Shown: positions 1 through 6,862 of the stretch, piece after piece | How positions within the stretch are numbered: the stretch's first letter is position 1 | How the letters are laid out: every line of letters starts with the position of its first letter | Source: Pseudomonas sp. | Lineage (GTDB): Bacteria > Pseudomonadota > Gammaproteobacteria > Pseudomonadales > Pseudomonadaceae | Direction of reading: 5' to 3' | DNA: 8,885 nucleotides | Assembly (NCBI GenBank): GCA_003527165.1 | Contig: DPSI01000326.1 | Location: 1 to 8,885, forward strand | Notes under the pieces: generated by a model | The model's input: the letters and a program-made list of their open reading frames with translations, nothing else | What the model was told of the DNA's origin: nothing | The model's database searches: none | Made by a program: the position numbers and the translations under genes

Positions 1-1545
1 CAAGGCATACCACAACACATGCCAGAGCCCTGGCGGCGGCTGATTGGCAGCGAACCGCCAGCGCACGAACAACGCGCCCTGACCGCTTGCATGTTCCGGT
101 CCAAGCCAGCGCAGCGCAGGTGTGAGATGGCGAGCCTCACCCCGGGCGAAATCAGTCCGCAACCAGGGGTTCGCAGGCGGCTGTTGCCAGTGCCAAGCTT
201 TCGGCTCTGCGTGCAGTGGCGGTTCGAGCGCCAGGCGTAGCGGAAATCCGCTGGATTCGATGGGCTCGCAATCGGCACTATCGGCGGTCAGGACCAGCGG
301 CCCGGATGCGATCATGTGCGCCAACAGCGCGTCCAGTGCCTGGCGAATGGCCGTTTCGTCTCTGTCGTCGCTCCACGCCAGCGGTTCGACCCAATGGCGC
401 AATCGCGCCAGCGGCTCGGTGCCCTGCAGGCTTCGCCGGCGGGTGCGCCTATATTCTTCGCGACATGGCTGCCAGCGCGCCTCGTCCGAGAAGAACTGCA
501 GCCAGTCGAGCACCGCATCGGTAATTACCGCCCGCTCGTTTAGCCCTCGATCGGTCAACGCCAATTCGATCACCACGACGCCCTGCCCCGCATACCAATA
601 AGGTATGCGCAGCTTCAATGACTGGCACAGGTCCTCGGCGCGCAATCGTTGGATGAGCCCACCCGGCGCTTCGGAGGTGATCCAGGTGGAAAGATGGTCC
701 AGTGCCGGCATGCAATGCGCCGGCATCCCGTCGAGGGCAAACAGCAGGTTGAGGCGTGGCTGGCCATTTTCGTGTTGCAACCGAAGCCAGGCATCATGGC
801 TGCAGCGCAAGGGCGGCACGTCACGGGTGACAGCGCTGCCGGTCGCAAGCAAGCCGTCCGCCAGGCGAGCGAGCCGCAGCAATTGCTCAGTGCTCTGAGG
901 CCCGGCCAATAGCAGTTCGATTTCGCCGCTGTGATAGAACTGCCGGTGATATCCGAGCAATGCCTGCTGAAATTGCGCATCCTCTACCGGCAATGTGTTG
1001 CGGTTGCCTGCATGAAAACCGGCGAACGGGTGGGTTGGCTCGAAAGCTGTGCTCAAGGCAGCGTCGCAAAGGGTTTCGGCGTCCTGCGCGCGGGCCCGAT
1101 ACTCGGCCTGCAGGACCTCGCGCTCGCGCAGCTGTGCCTCGGGGTCGAGCAGCGGATGCGCCAGCATATCGAGGAGGCGGCGCAAACCCTCTTCGAGCTG
1201 GCCGGCCGGCAACTGAAAGAAGAAGTCGGTGTGTCGTTCCCGAGTCGAGGCGTTCAATTGCCCACCGCACCCCTGAACGAAGGGCATCAGGCTTTGTACC
1301 GCGGGGTAGTCGCGACTGCCGAGGAAAAGCAGATGTTCAAGAAAATGGGCCAGCCCGGGGTATGCCCTCGGGGCATCATGAGCGCCGGCATGTACCCGCA
1401 CCAGAGCCGCAGCCTGCGAGCTGTTCGACAATGGCAACAGGCGCACGCGCAAGCCGTTAGCCAAGGTTACCTGTGGCGGACGCTGGGAAAGATCGGACGA
1501 GGCATGCATTGGGCTGCGTGTTTCCGGCTGTGGGACAGTGAGCAT
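1..1545 (-). CDS. pqqF: PqqF-type M16 zinc metalloprotease, N-terminal part (runs off left edge)
   Basis: Seen: an open minus-strand frame from ATG at 1545 to the window edge, 515 codons with no stop. The inverted zinc motif HFLEH lies at residues 67-71 (H67, E70, H71). E148 follows 78 residues after E70, the spacing of the third zinc ligand in pitrilysin and insulin-degrading enzyme, so the protease half looks catalytically intact. Family knowledge: PqqF helps process the PqqA precursor peptide in pyrroloquinoline quinone synthesis; Pseudomonas PqqF proteins are roughly 750-830 residues, so about a third is missing. Phrases such as AGAHDAP, GGQLNASTRERHTDFFF and FHAGNRNTL resemble Pseudomonas PqqF more than general M16 proteases. 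The start is uncertain: no good Shine-Dalgarno precedes 1545, an in-frame TAA lies at 1576-1578, and the next ATG is at 1509. In Pseudomonas pqqA and the other pqq genes often follow, which here would lie left of the window. A different M16 protease cannot be excluded. Confidence 0.85.
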   Translation of the reverse strand, partial: MLTVPQPETRSPMHASSDLSQRPPQVTLANGLRVRLLPLSNSSQAAALVRVHAGAHDAPRAYPGLAHFLEHLLFLGSRDYPAVQSLMPFVQGCGGQLNASTRERHTDFFFQLPAGQLEEGLRRLLDMLAHPLLDPEAQLREREVLQAEYRARAQDAETLCDAALSTAFEPTHPFAGFHAGNRNTLPVEDAQFQQALLGYHRQFYHSGEIELLLAGPQSTEQLLRLARLADGLLATGSAVTRDVPPLRCSHDAWLRLQHENGQPRLNLLFALDGMPAHCMPALDHLSTWITSEAPGGLIQRLRAEDLCQSLKLRIPYWYAGQGVVVIELALTDRGLNERAVITDAVLDWLQFFSDEARWQPCREEYRRTRRRSLQGTEPLARLRHWVEPLAWSDDRDETAIRQALDALLAHMIASGPLVLTADSADCEPIESSGFPLRLALEPPLHAEPKAWHWQQPPANPWLRTDFARGEARHLTPALRWLGPEHASGQGALFVRWRFAANQPPPGLWHVLWYAL

Positions 1546-1570
1546 CGCGCCGAACCTGGGTCGCCGCAAT

Positions 1571-1584
1571 GATGCTTAAGCATC
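1571..1584. promoter_or_regulatory. 14-bp perfect palindrome upstream of pqqF, candidate operator
   Basis: The bases GATGCTTAAGCATC read the same on both strands. The site ends 25 bases upstream of the pqqF ATG at 1545, within the expected promoter or leader. Perfect dyads of this size often bind dimeric regulators. That is inference: I cannot match it to a known regulator, and about 0.5 such palindromes are expected by chance in a window this long. Confidence 0.35.
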
Positions 1585-1897
1585 GAACCCTGCGCTCCGT
1601 TCGGCAATCCGGTATTCGTTTGGCGTTTCCTCAGAAGGATGGCAGTGAATCCTGGCACGAACTACCAATCACCCAATATTCAACGAAGGTGACCTGCTCA
1701 CCCCTTCATCCGCGTCCAGAAAACATCCCCTGAAGCCAAGTCCGATAACTCTGTAAACAACTCGCCGGATTGAACGCTAACCGCCTCTGGTCGCCGTTTA
1801 CCCTGTAGCACTTCAGCCTGCCTAACCATGGCCGATATGCTTGGTGCTAGGTCACCGACTCAGGTTGGGCCTTCTGCGTTGCCGGCCGATGCATCTG

Positions 1898-1926
1898 ATG
1901 CAAGCCGAGCCAAAAACGCGAATAAT
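1898..1926 (+). promoter_or_regulatory. Possible sigma-70 promoter for the c-di-GMP gene
   Basis: AATAAT at 1921-1926 matches the -10 consensus at five of six bases and sits in the most AT-rich part of the intergenic region. ATGCAA at 1898-1903, 17 bases upstream, matches the -35 consensus at only three of six. Transcription would begin near 1933 and leave a leader of about 50 bases before the TTG at 1986. The weak -35 suggests an activator or a wrong guess. Confidence 0.25.
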
Positions 1927-1932
1927 AGCTAT

Positions 1933-1989
1933 ATGCCATTAAGTTCCCGCCAACCTGAACGGCGGCTGTATCTGGATCTGCTTCTTTGA
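1933..1989 (+). CDS. Possible 18-codon leader ORF overlapping the next start
   Basis: ATG at 1933 opens a frame encoding MPLSSRQPERRLYLDLLL and ending at TGA 1987-1989. That stop overlaps the TTG start of the following gene (1986-1988) in the sequence TTGA, the arrangement typical of translational coupling. Six of 18 residues are leucine. Against it: there is no Shine-Dalgarno before the ATG, and the candidate promoter would start transcription almost at the ATG. It could be a coupling leader, the true N-terminus of the downstream protein read through a frameshift, or chance. Confidence 0.2.
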   Translation: MPLSSRQPERRLYLDLLL

Positions 1990-4679
1990 CTTCCTACGCT
2001 TTCGTCGAAAACGCAACGGTGCTCCTAGCGCTCTGCTGGCTGCTCTCCTTCACGGCGCGCCGTTGGGGGCAGAGTCACCAGCTATGGGCACAGGCCATGG
2101 CGGGCATGTGGTTCGGAGGCGCCTGCATCGTCGGCATGCTAATGCCGATCGCGGTGCAGTCGGGGATCGTCTTCGATGCACGCACCGTCGTGCTGAGCAT
2201 GGGCGCGCTGTTTGGCGGGCCGCTCGTCGCCGGCATTGCCGGACTGTTGGCTGGAGGTTATCGGGTGTGGCTCGGAGGCCCGGGTGTCTGGGTTGGGCTG
2301 CTCAACATTCTGTTGGCGATCATCCTGGGCCTCGGCTATCGGTATGTTCATCACCGCGGGCAACTGAGCATTGGCTTCCGGCAACTGCTGGCGTTTGGTC
2401 TGTTGCTGCATGTTTGCGTCGTTGCCTCCTTGCTGCTGTTGCCGTCTCCCTTCGTGGCGCCGACCTTGGATCAGGTTGCCCTTCCAATGTTGCTGGTATT
2501 ACCCACCGCAGTAGTGCTGCTCGGTCTTTTGCTGGCCGACCTTCTCAATCGCGCCCAGATCGAGCGCGCGATGCATCTCAGCGAAGCTCGCTTGCGGGCC
2601 ATCACCCAGGCGATGCCCGACGTACTGCTGGTACTCGATGAAGATGGCCGCTACCTCGAAGTGATCGCCAACACCGCCGCTCTGCGTCGCACCATCGGTA
2701 AGGAACTGGTCGGCAAGACCGTCGACGATGTGCTTCCAGCTCCGCAGGCACAACGTTTTCGCGAACTGATCCACAACACACTTGCCAGCGATTCCCCGGG
2801 CCTTCTCGAATACTCCATCCAGACCGAGGACGGATTGAGAGTGTTCGAAGTTCGCGCCCACCGCCTGATGCTGGCGCAGCCGTACAAGCCGGCGGTGGTC
2901 TGCCTGAGTCGAGACATCAGCGACCGTGCCAATGCCGAGCAGGAGCGCCGCATCGCCTCGATTGCATTCGAATGCCAACAAGGCATGATCATTACCAACG
3001 CAGAGAACCGCATCCTGCGGGTGAATCAGGCATTCAGCGATATCAGCGGTTACAGCGCGGACGAAGCCATCGGTCAGGATACGCGCCTGCTCGCATCTGG
3101 CCGCCATTCGCCCGATTTCTACCTGGCCATGTGGCGCAGCATCGAGCAGACCGGCGCCTGGCAGGGCGAAATATGGAACCGGCGCAAGAGCGGCGAGATA
3201 TACCCCGAATGGCTGTCGATCAATACGGTGCTCGACGCGCAGGGCAAGGTGTCACACTACGTTGCGGCTTTCACCGATATCACCGAGCGCAAGGAAGCGG
3301 AAGAGCGCATTCATCACCTCGCCTTCTACGACGCTCTTACTGGCCTGCCCAACCGCCGTCTGTTGCTCGACCGTCTCAAGCAGGCCTTGGCGGCCACCGC
3401 CCGCAGCCAGCACTACGGCGCGCTCATGTTCATCGACCTCGATAACTTCAAGAACATCAATGATCTTCATGGCCATCAGGCCGGCGATCAGTTGCTTTGC
3501 ATGGTCGCCGAACGACTGAACGGCGAGGTTCGCGGCATCGACACCGTCGCCCGCCTCGGCGGCGACGAGTTCGTGGTCATGCTCGAGGAGCTGGACGTGA
3601 AGGCCGAATATACGGCAGCCCAGGCCGAGCAGATCGGCGAGAAGATTCTCTTGGCGCTCAGCCAGCCTTACCGGCTGGGATCACTGCTGCTGCACAGCAG
3701 CGCCAGTATCGGTGTGGTGCTGCTCAACGCCAGCGACTGTGACGCTGAGGAGTTGATGAAGCGCGCCGACATGTCCATGTACGAAGCCAAGCAAGCGGGC
3801 AAGAACGCGCTGCGCTTCTTCGACCCGCGCATGCAGCAAGCCGTACAGGAGCGCCTGCGCCTGGAAGATGAGATTCGACGTGGCCTCAAGACCGGTGAGT
3901 TCGTGATTCACTTCCAGCCGCAAATCGATCGACATCGGGGGCTCATCGGCGCCGAAGTGCTCGTGCGATGGCAGCATCCGCAGCGCGGCCTGCTTTCTCC
4001 CCTCCATTTTATCGGGCCGGCCGAGCGGGCCGGGCTGATCGAAGCCTTGGATTTCGTCGTGCTCAGCCAGGCGTGCGAGCAGCTCGCCGCATGGGCCGAT
4101 CAACCACGCCGGGCCAAACTGACGCTGGCAGTCAACCTCAGCGCAAGCCTGCTGTATCAGGCCGACTTCGTCCATCGCTTGCTTGCGTTGCTCGAGCGCA
4201 CCGGTGCCGACCCACGATTGCTCAAGCTCGAAATCACCGAATCACTGCTGCTGGACGACATGGAAGAGGCGGTCATTCGGATGAAAACCCTGAAACAGCA
4301 CGGTATCCGGTTCTCCATCGACGACTTCGGCACCGGTTATTCATCGATGGCCTACCTGCAACAATTACCGCTCGACCAGTTGAAGATTGACCAGTCGTTC
4401 GTCCGTCAGCTGGTCGAAGACACCAGCAGCCAGACCATCATCCGGGCCACTTGCGCCCTCGCTGACGGGCTCAATCTGGAGGTCATCGCTGAAGGCGTCG
4501 AAACGGAGGCGCAGCGTTCGCTGCTCATCGCTAACGGCTGCGAAATGTTCCAAGGCTACTTGTTCAGCTGCCCCGTTCCGCTGGCCGAATTCGAAGCTCT
4601 GGAGCTTGAAGCCGGGGCATTGCCGGCATTGCCGGTAGATTCACCTGCTCGCAACCCTGCGCATGCCCATGGCGCCTAG
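1986..4679 (+). CDS. Membrane c-di-GMP synthase/phosphodiesterase (5TM-PAS-PAS-GGDEF-EAL)
   Basis: An 897-residue signalling enzyme that probably makes and degrades c-di-GMP at the inner membrane. Residues about 5-190 are hydrophobic and resemble the LytS/YhcK 5TM sensor, with GALFGGPLVAGIAGLLAGGYR its most typical part. PAS domains follow at about 200-315 and 322-440. The GGDEF domain (about 445-605) has metal-binding D484, an intact GGDEF at 525-529 and the inhibitory I-site R516-x-x-D519. The EAL domain (about 620-870) keeps E657 (EVL in place of EAL), N717, E749, D779, D780, K800 and E836, with the spacings of active phosphodiesterases such as RocR from N717 on, plus the DFGTGYSS loop. 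Both activities therefore look possible; which dominates cannot be read. The start is TTG: a stop lies at 1956-1958 with no ATG or GTG after it, and later starts would cut the first membrane helix. GGA at 1974-1976 is a weak ribosome site. Ligand unknown. Confidence 0.93.
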   Translation: MTSYAFVENATVLLALCWLLSFTARRWGQSHQLWAQAMAGMWFGGACIVGMLMPIAVQSGIVFDARTVVLSMGALFGGPLVAGIAGLLAGGYRVWLGGPGVWVGLLNILLAIILGLGYRYVHHRGQLSIGFRQLLAFGLLLHVCVVASLLLLPSPFVAPTLDQVALPMLLVLPTAVVLLGLLLADLLNRAQIERAMHLSEARLRAITQAMPDVLLVLDEDGRYLEVIANTAALRRTIGKELVGKTVDDVLPAPQAQRFRELIHNTLASDSPGLLEYSIQTEDGLRVFEVRAHRLMLAQPYKPAVVCLSRDISDRANAEQERRIASIAFECQQGMIITNAENRILRVNQAFSDISGYSADEAIGQDTRLLASGRHSPDFYLAMWRSIEQTGAWQGEIWNRRKSGEIYPEWLSINTVLDAQGKVSHYVAAFTDITERKEAEERIHHLAFYDALTGLPNRRLLLDRLKQALAATARSQHYGALMFIDLDNFKNINDLHGHQAGDQLLCMVAERLNGEVRGIDTVARLGGDEFVVMLEELDVKAEYTAAQAEQIGEKILLALSQPYRLGSLLLHSSASIGVVLLNASDCDAEELMKRADMSMYEAKQAGKNALRFFDPRMQQAVQERLRLEDEIRRGLKTGEFVIHFQPQIDRHRGLIGAEVLVRWQHPQRGLLSPLHFIGPAERAGLIEALDFVVLSQACEQLAAWADQPRRAKLTLAVNLSASLLYQADFVHRLLALLERTGADPRLLKLEITESLLLDDMEEAVIRMKTLKQHGIRFSIDDFGTGYSSMAYLQQLPLDQLKIDQSFVRQLVEDTSSQTIIRATCALADGLNLEVIAEGVETEAQRSLLIANGCEMFQGYLFSCPVPLAEFEALELEAGALPALPVDSPARNPAHAHGA

Positions 4680-4684
4680 AACCA

Positions 4685-4710
4685 AGCAGGCCGCGCTTGC
4701 GGCCTCTGCT
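4685..4710. terminator. Hairpin between convergent genes, possible two-way terminator
   Basis: GGCCGC at 4689-4694 pairs with GCGGCC at 4699-4704 across the four-base loop GCTT. The outer arms AGCA (4685-4688) and TGCT (4707-4710) extend the stem past a two-base bulge. It starts five bases after the c-di-GMP gene's stop and overlaps the hemH stop, where both transcripts should end. No T-run follows on either strand, so it may be a weak or Rho-assisted terminator. Confidence 0.45.
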
Positions 4711-5734
4711 ACAAGGCCTGCGGAGCCCTGCGACACAGCGTGACCAGGGCCTGAACCCAACGTTCATGGGTGTTCAGGCAAGGGATCAATTGCAGGTCCT
4801 CGCCGCCAGCTGCAATGAACTGTTCGCGGCCGCGGTCGCCAATTTCTTCCAGTGTTTCGATGCAGTCGGACACGAAAGCCGGACACATCACCAGCAGCTT
4901 CTTCACGCCCTTTGCGGCCAGCGCTTCCAGATGTGCCTCGGTATAGGGCTCGATCCACTTGGCGCGACCCAGACGCGACTGGAACGACACCGACCACTGT
5001 TCCGCAGCCAGTCCGGCGCGCTCGGCGAAGGCCGCGGCGCTCTGAATGCACTGGGCACGGTAGCAACCGGCGAGCACCGCGCCTTCAGCGCGCTGGCAGC
5101 AGTCGGCGGTCTTCAGGCAGTGCGAACCGGTTGGGTCCGCCTTGAGCAAGTGACGCTCCGGCAATCCGTGAAAGCTCAGCAGCAGGTGATCGAACGGTTG
5201 TTCCAAGTGTGGTTTGACGCTTTCGACCAGCGCGTCCAGGTATTCCGGCTGGTCGAAAAATGGCTGCAGGATCGACAGTTGAATGTCGAGGCTCTTTTCG
5301 CGGATCACCCGGCGCGCCTCTTCTATCGCAGTCGTCGTGGTGCTATCGGCGAACTGTGGATACAACGGCGCCAAGGTGACCCGCTTGATGCCCTGCTCCG
5401 CCAGCTTGAGCAGCGAACCCTCAATGGACGGCTCGCCATAGCGCATCGCCAGTTCCACCGGTCCATCCTTCCAGTGAGGGCGGACCGCATCGCCCAGGCG
5501 TTGGCTGAGCACCACCAGCGGCGAGCCTTCCGGCCACCAAATGGACGCATAGGCATGGGCGGACTGTTCAGGGCGTTTGATCAGAATCAGTGAGACCAGC
5601 AGCCGGCGAACAGGCCATGGCAGGTTGATGACATAGGGATCCATCAGAAACTGGTTGAGGTAGCGGCGCACGTCTGCCACTTCGGTGGACGCCGGTGAAC
5701 CCAGATTGACCAACAACAACGCCTGCTCGGACAT
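4709..5734 (-). CDS. hemH: Ferrochelatase (heme synthase)
   Basis: Inserts Fe2+ into protoporphyrin IX, the last step of protoheme synthesis. The 341-residue protein is the usual bacterial length. N-terminal LLLVNLGSP, then [35 protein letters not shown] with the likely catalytic H189, [16 protein letters not shown], and [15 protein letters not shown] with the conserved acid E293, all mark the family. I chose the ATG at 5734 because AGGA lies six bases before it; the in-frame ATG at 5740 directly abuts that AGGA, and starts further back run into the neighbouring gene. Residues 206-229 hold C206, C212, C213, C224 and C229, the pattern expected if an internal segment binds a [2Fe-2S] cluster, as in some bacterial ferrochelatases; this is inference. 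It lies 73 bases after the broken yfcH-like gene in the same direction and converges with the c-di-GMP gene. Mg or Co chelatases are unlikely given the match. Confidence 0.96.
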   Translation of the reverse strand: MSEQALLLVNLGSPASTEVADVRRYLNQFLMDPYVINLPWPVRRLLVSLILIKRPEQSAHAYASIWWPEGSPLVVLSQRLGDAVRPHWKDGPVELAMRYGEPSIEGSLLKLAEQGIKRVTLAPLYPQFADSTTTTAIEEARRVIREKSLDIQLSILQPFFDQPEYLDALVESVKPHLEQPFDHLLLSFHGLPERHLLKADPTGSHCLKTADCCQRAEGAVLAGCYRAQCIQSAAAFAERAGLAAEQWSVSFQSRLGRAKWIEPYTEAHLEALAAKGVKKLLVMCPAFVSDCIETLEEIGDRGREQFIAAGGEDLQLIPCLNTHERWVQALVTLCRRAPQAL

Positions 5735-5740
5735 GCACAT

Positions 5741-5744
5741 TCCT
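5741..5744 (-). promoter_or_regulatory. Ribosome binding site deciding the hemH start
   Basis: On the minus strand AGGA is followed by six bases and then the ATG at 5734. The other in-frame ATG, at 5740, touches the AGGA and cannot use it, so the protein should begin [10 protein letters not shown]. Confidence 0.65.
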
Positions 5745-5764
5745 GACAACTGATTTAAAGGATC

Positions 5765-5791
5765 GCGCCGCAACCCGTTGGCCGGCGGCGC
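5765..5791. terminator. Inverted repeat between the yfcH remnant and hemH
   Basis: GCGCCGC (5765-5771) and GCGGCGC (5785-5791) form a perfect 7-bp GC-rich stem around a 13-base loop. Read toward hemH, the stem is followed after five bases by TTTAAAT. It could end or attenuate transcription coming from the yfcH side, or be a leader structure of hemH about 30 bases before its start. The T-tract is too short and distant for a confident intrinsic terminator. Confidence 0.3.
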
Positions 5792-5807
5792 TATTCTCAC
5801 ACAGTGG

Positions 5808-6706
5808 CTACACCTTGCGCAGGTCCGCCAATGCCGCATCCAGCTTGACAAAGCGAAAGCGGAAACCCGCCGCCTGCAGCCGCGCCGGGATCGCTTTCTG
5901 TCCACCGAGAATCAATCCGGACAATTCGCCGAGACCGAGCCTCAAGGCCTGCGACGGTACCGGTAATATCGCCGGTCGCCGCAGGCTGCGCCCCAACGCC
6001 TTGGCGAATTCGGCGTTGCGTACCGGTTGCGGCGAGCAGGCATTGTAGGGTCCATGCGCCGCTGGCTGCCGCAACAGAAAATCTATCAGGGCAATTTCGT
6101 CATCTATGTGAATCCAGGGCATCCACTGACGACCGTTGCCCTGACGTCCGCCCAGCCCCAATCGAAACAGTGGCATCAGGCGCTGCAGAAATCCACCTTG
6201 GCGGGCCAGGACCAGGCCGGTGCGCACCAGCACGACATGCATCCCGAGACGCTTCGCGCGCATGGCGCTTTCTTCCCAGGCCCCGCAGAGCTGGCTGGCA
6301 AAATCGTTGCTGGTCGGGCCATCATCCTCGCTCAGCTCGCGCTCGCCACCATCGCCATACCATCCAACTGCCGAACCGGATGTCAGCACCTGCGGTTGCT
6401 GCTGGCGTCCGGACAGCTATTCGACCAACTGTTCGGTGAGACTGACCCGGCTGTTCCATAGCAACAGACGTCGTGATCGGGTCCAGGGCCGATCAGCGAT
6501 CGGCGCACCGGCCAGATTGATGACGGCATCCAGCGGTACCTGATCAAGCTCGTGCAGTTGACCGACGCCCATCACCCGCTCGCCGCAGCGTTCGGTCACC
6601 CGTTCGGGCGAACGGCTCCAGACCCAGATTTTGTGCCCCTCGGCCAGCCAGTACTCGCATAGCGCCCGCCGATCAGGCCAGTCCCTCCGGTCAGTAATTC
6701 TGGGGC
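5808..6706 (-). pseudogene. yfcH: Broken yfcH-like NAD(P)-binding epimerase family gene (TIGR01777)
   Basis: Related to E. coli YfcH, an SDR-type protein of unclear substrate, about 297 residues. The homology spans nearly the whole length: the Rossmann motif LLTGGTGLIG (6697 down to about 6668), NLAGAPIADRPW, TSGSAVGWYGDGGE, VVLVRTGLVLA, PWIHIDD, and the C-terminal GF-F-F block, ending at TAG 5808-5810. Three lesions are visible. First, upstream of LLTGG the frame reads TAG GCC CCA GAA TTA CTG, with no ATG, GTG or TTG where the family begins MxxLLTGG. Second, about one base is missing near 6668: the motif ends in one frame and RALCEYWLAEGH continues in the next. Third, an in-frame TAG at 6417-6419 sits where tryptophan is usual (LVE-stop-LSGR), with homology on both sides. 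The pieces that can still be translated are 6417-6599 and 5808-6389; the latter lacks the nucleotide-binding end. In Pseudomonas this gene typically precedes hemH, as here. Confidence 0.85.
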
Positions 6707-6788
6707 CTATTCGCGAGTCTCGTGACCTGACCCTCCGAGCAAACGCGCCGCGCCAGCCCTGAAGCGCTCCAAAGCGCCCTTGCTTGGC

Positions 6789-6817
6789 TTGGAATCGGCG
6801 CTGTCCAATGCTTTGAT
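6789..6817 (+). promoter_or_regulatory. Possible sigma-70 promoter for the sirtuin gene
   Basis: TTGGAA at 6789-6794 and TTTGAT at 6812-6817 each match four of six consensus bases with 17 bases between them. They lie 46 bases upstream of the sirtuin ATG, in the 156-base gap after the yfcH remnant, where a promoter is needed because the upstream gene points the other way. Confidence 0.25.
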
Positions 6818-6849
6818 TGGCTCCGTGTAAAAGCTAGGGCGATAGCCAC

Positions 6850-6854
6850 AGGAG
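6850..6854 (+). promoter_or_regulatory. Ribosome binding site of the sirtuin gene
   Basis: AGGAG stands eight bases before the ATG at 6863 and fixes that start. Confidence 0.7.
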
Positions 6855-6862
6855 CCGCACCC

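Larger units (their letters stand above)
1546..1985. other. Divergent intergenic region between pqqF and the c-di-GMP gene
   Basis: This 440-base stretch separates two divergently read genes and must hold both promoters. I see a 14-bp palindrome at 1571-1584, a small hairpin-capable repeat at 1688-1702 (GGTGA, 5-base loop, TCACC), an AT-rich patch around 1915-1945 with a possible -10 box, and an 18-codon ORF at 1933-1989. No longer ORF in it has convincing protein character, and I recognise no RNA gene or riboswitch. It is less GC-rich than the flanking genes. Confidence 0.6.

Noticed and set aside
931..1572. A 213-codon plus-strand open frame opposite pqqF
   Set aside because: The minus strand encodes PqqF with its zinc motif throughout this stretch; the plus frame has no recognisable features.
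1651..1668. TGGCACG resembling the -24 box of a sigma-54 promoter
   Set aside because: The -12 position lacks the required GC, and the site is more than 300 bases from the gene it would serve.
4697..5593. A 298-codon plus-strand open frame opposite hemH
   Set aside because: It lies wholly antisense to a well supported ferrochelatase, has no domain character, and is typical of shadow frames in high-GC coding DNA.
5735..5905. A longer hemH reading that starts at 5905
   Set aside because: It would overlap the yfcH remnant, its extra residues match no ferrochelatase, and the AGGA site supports the start at 5734.
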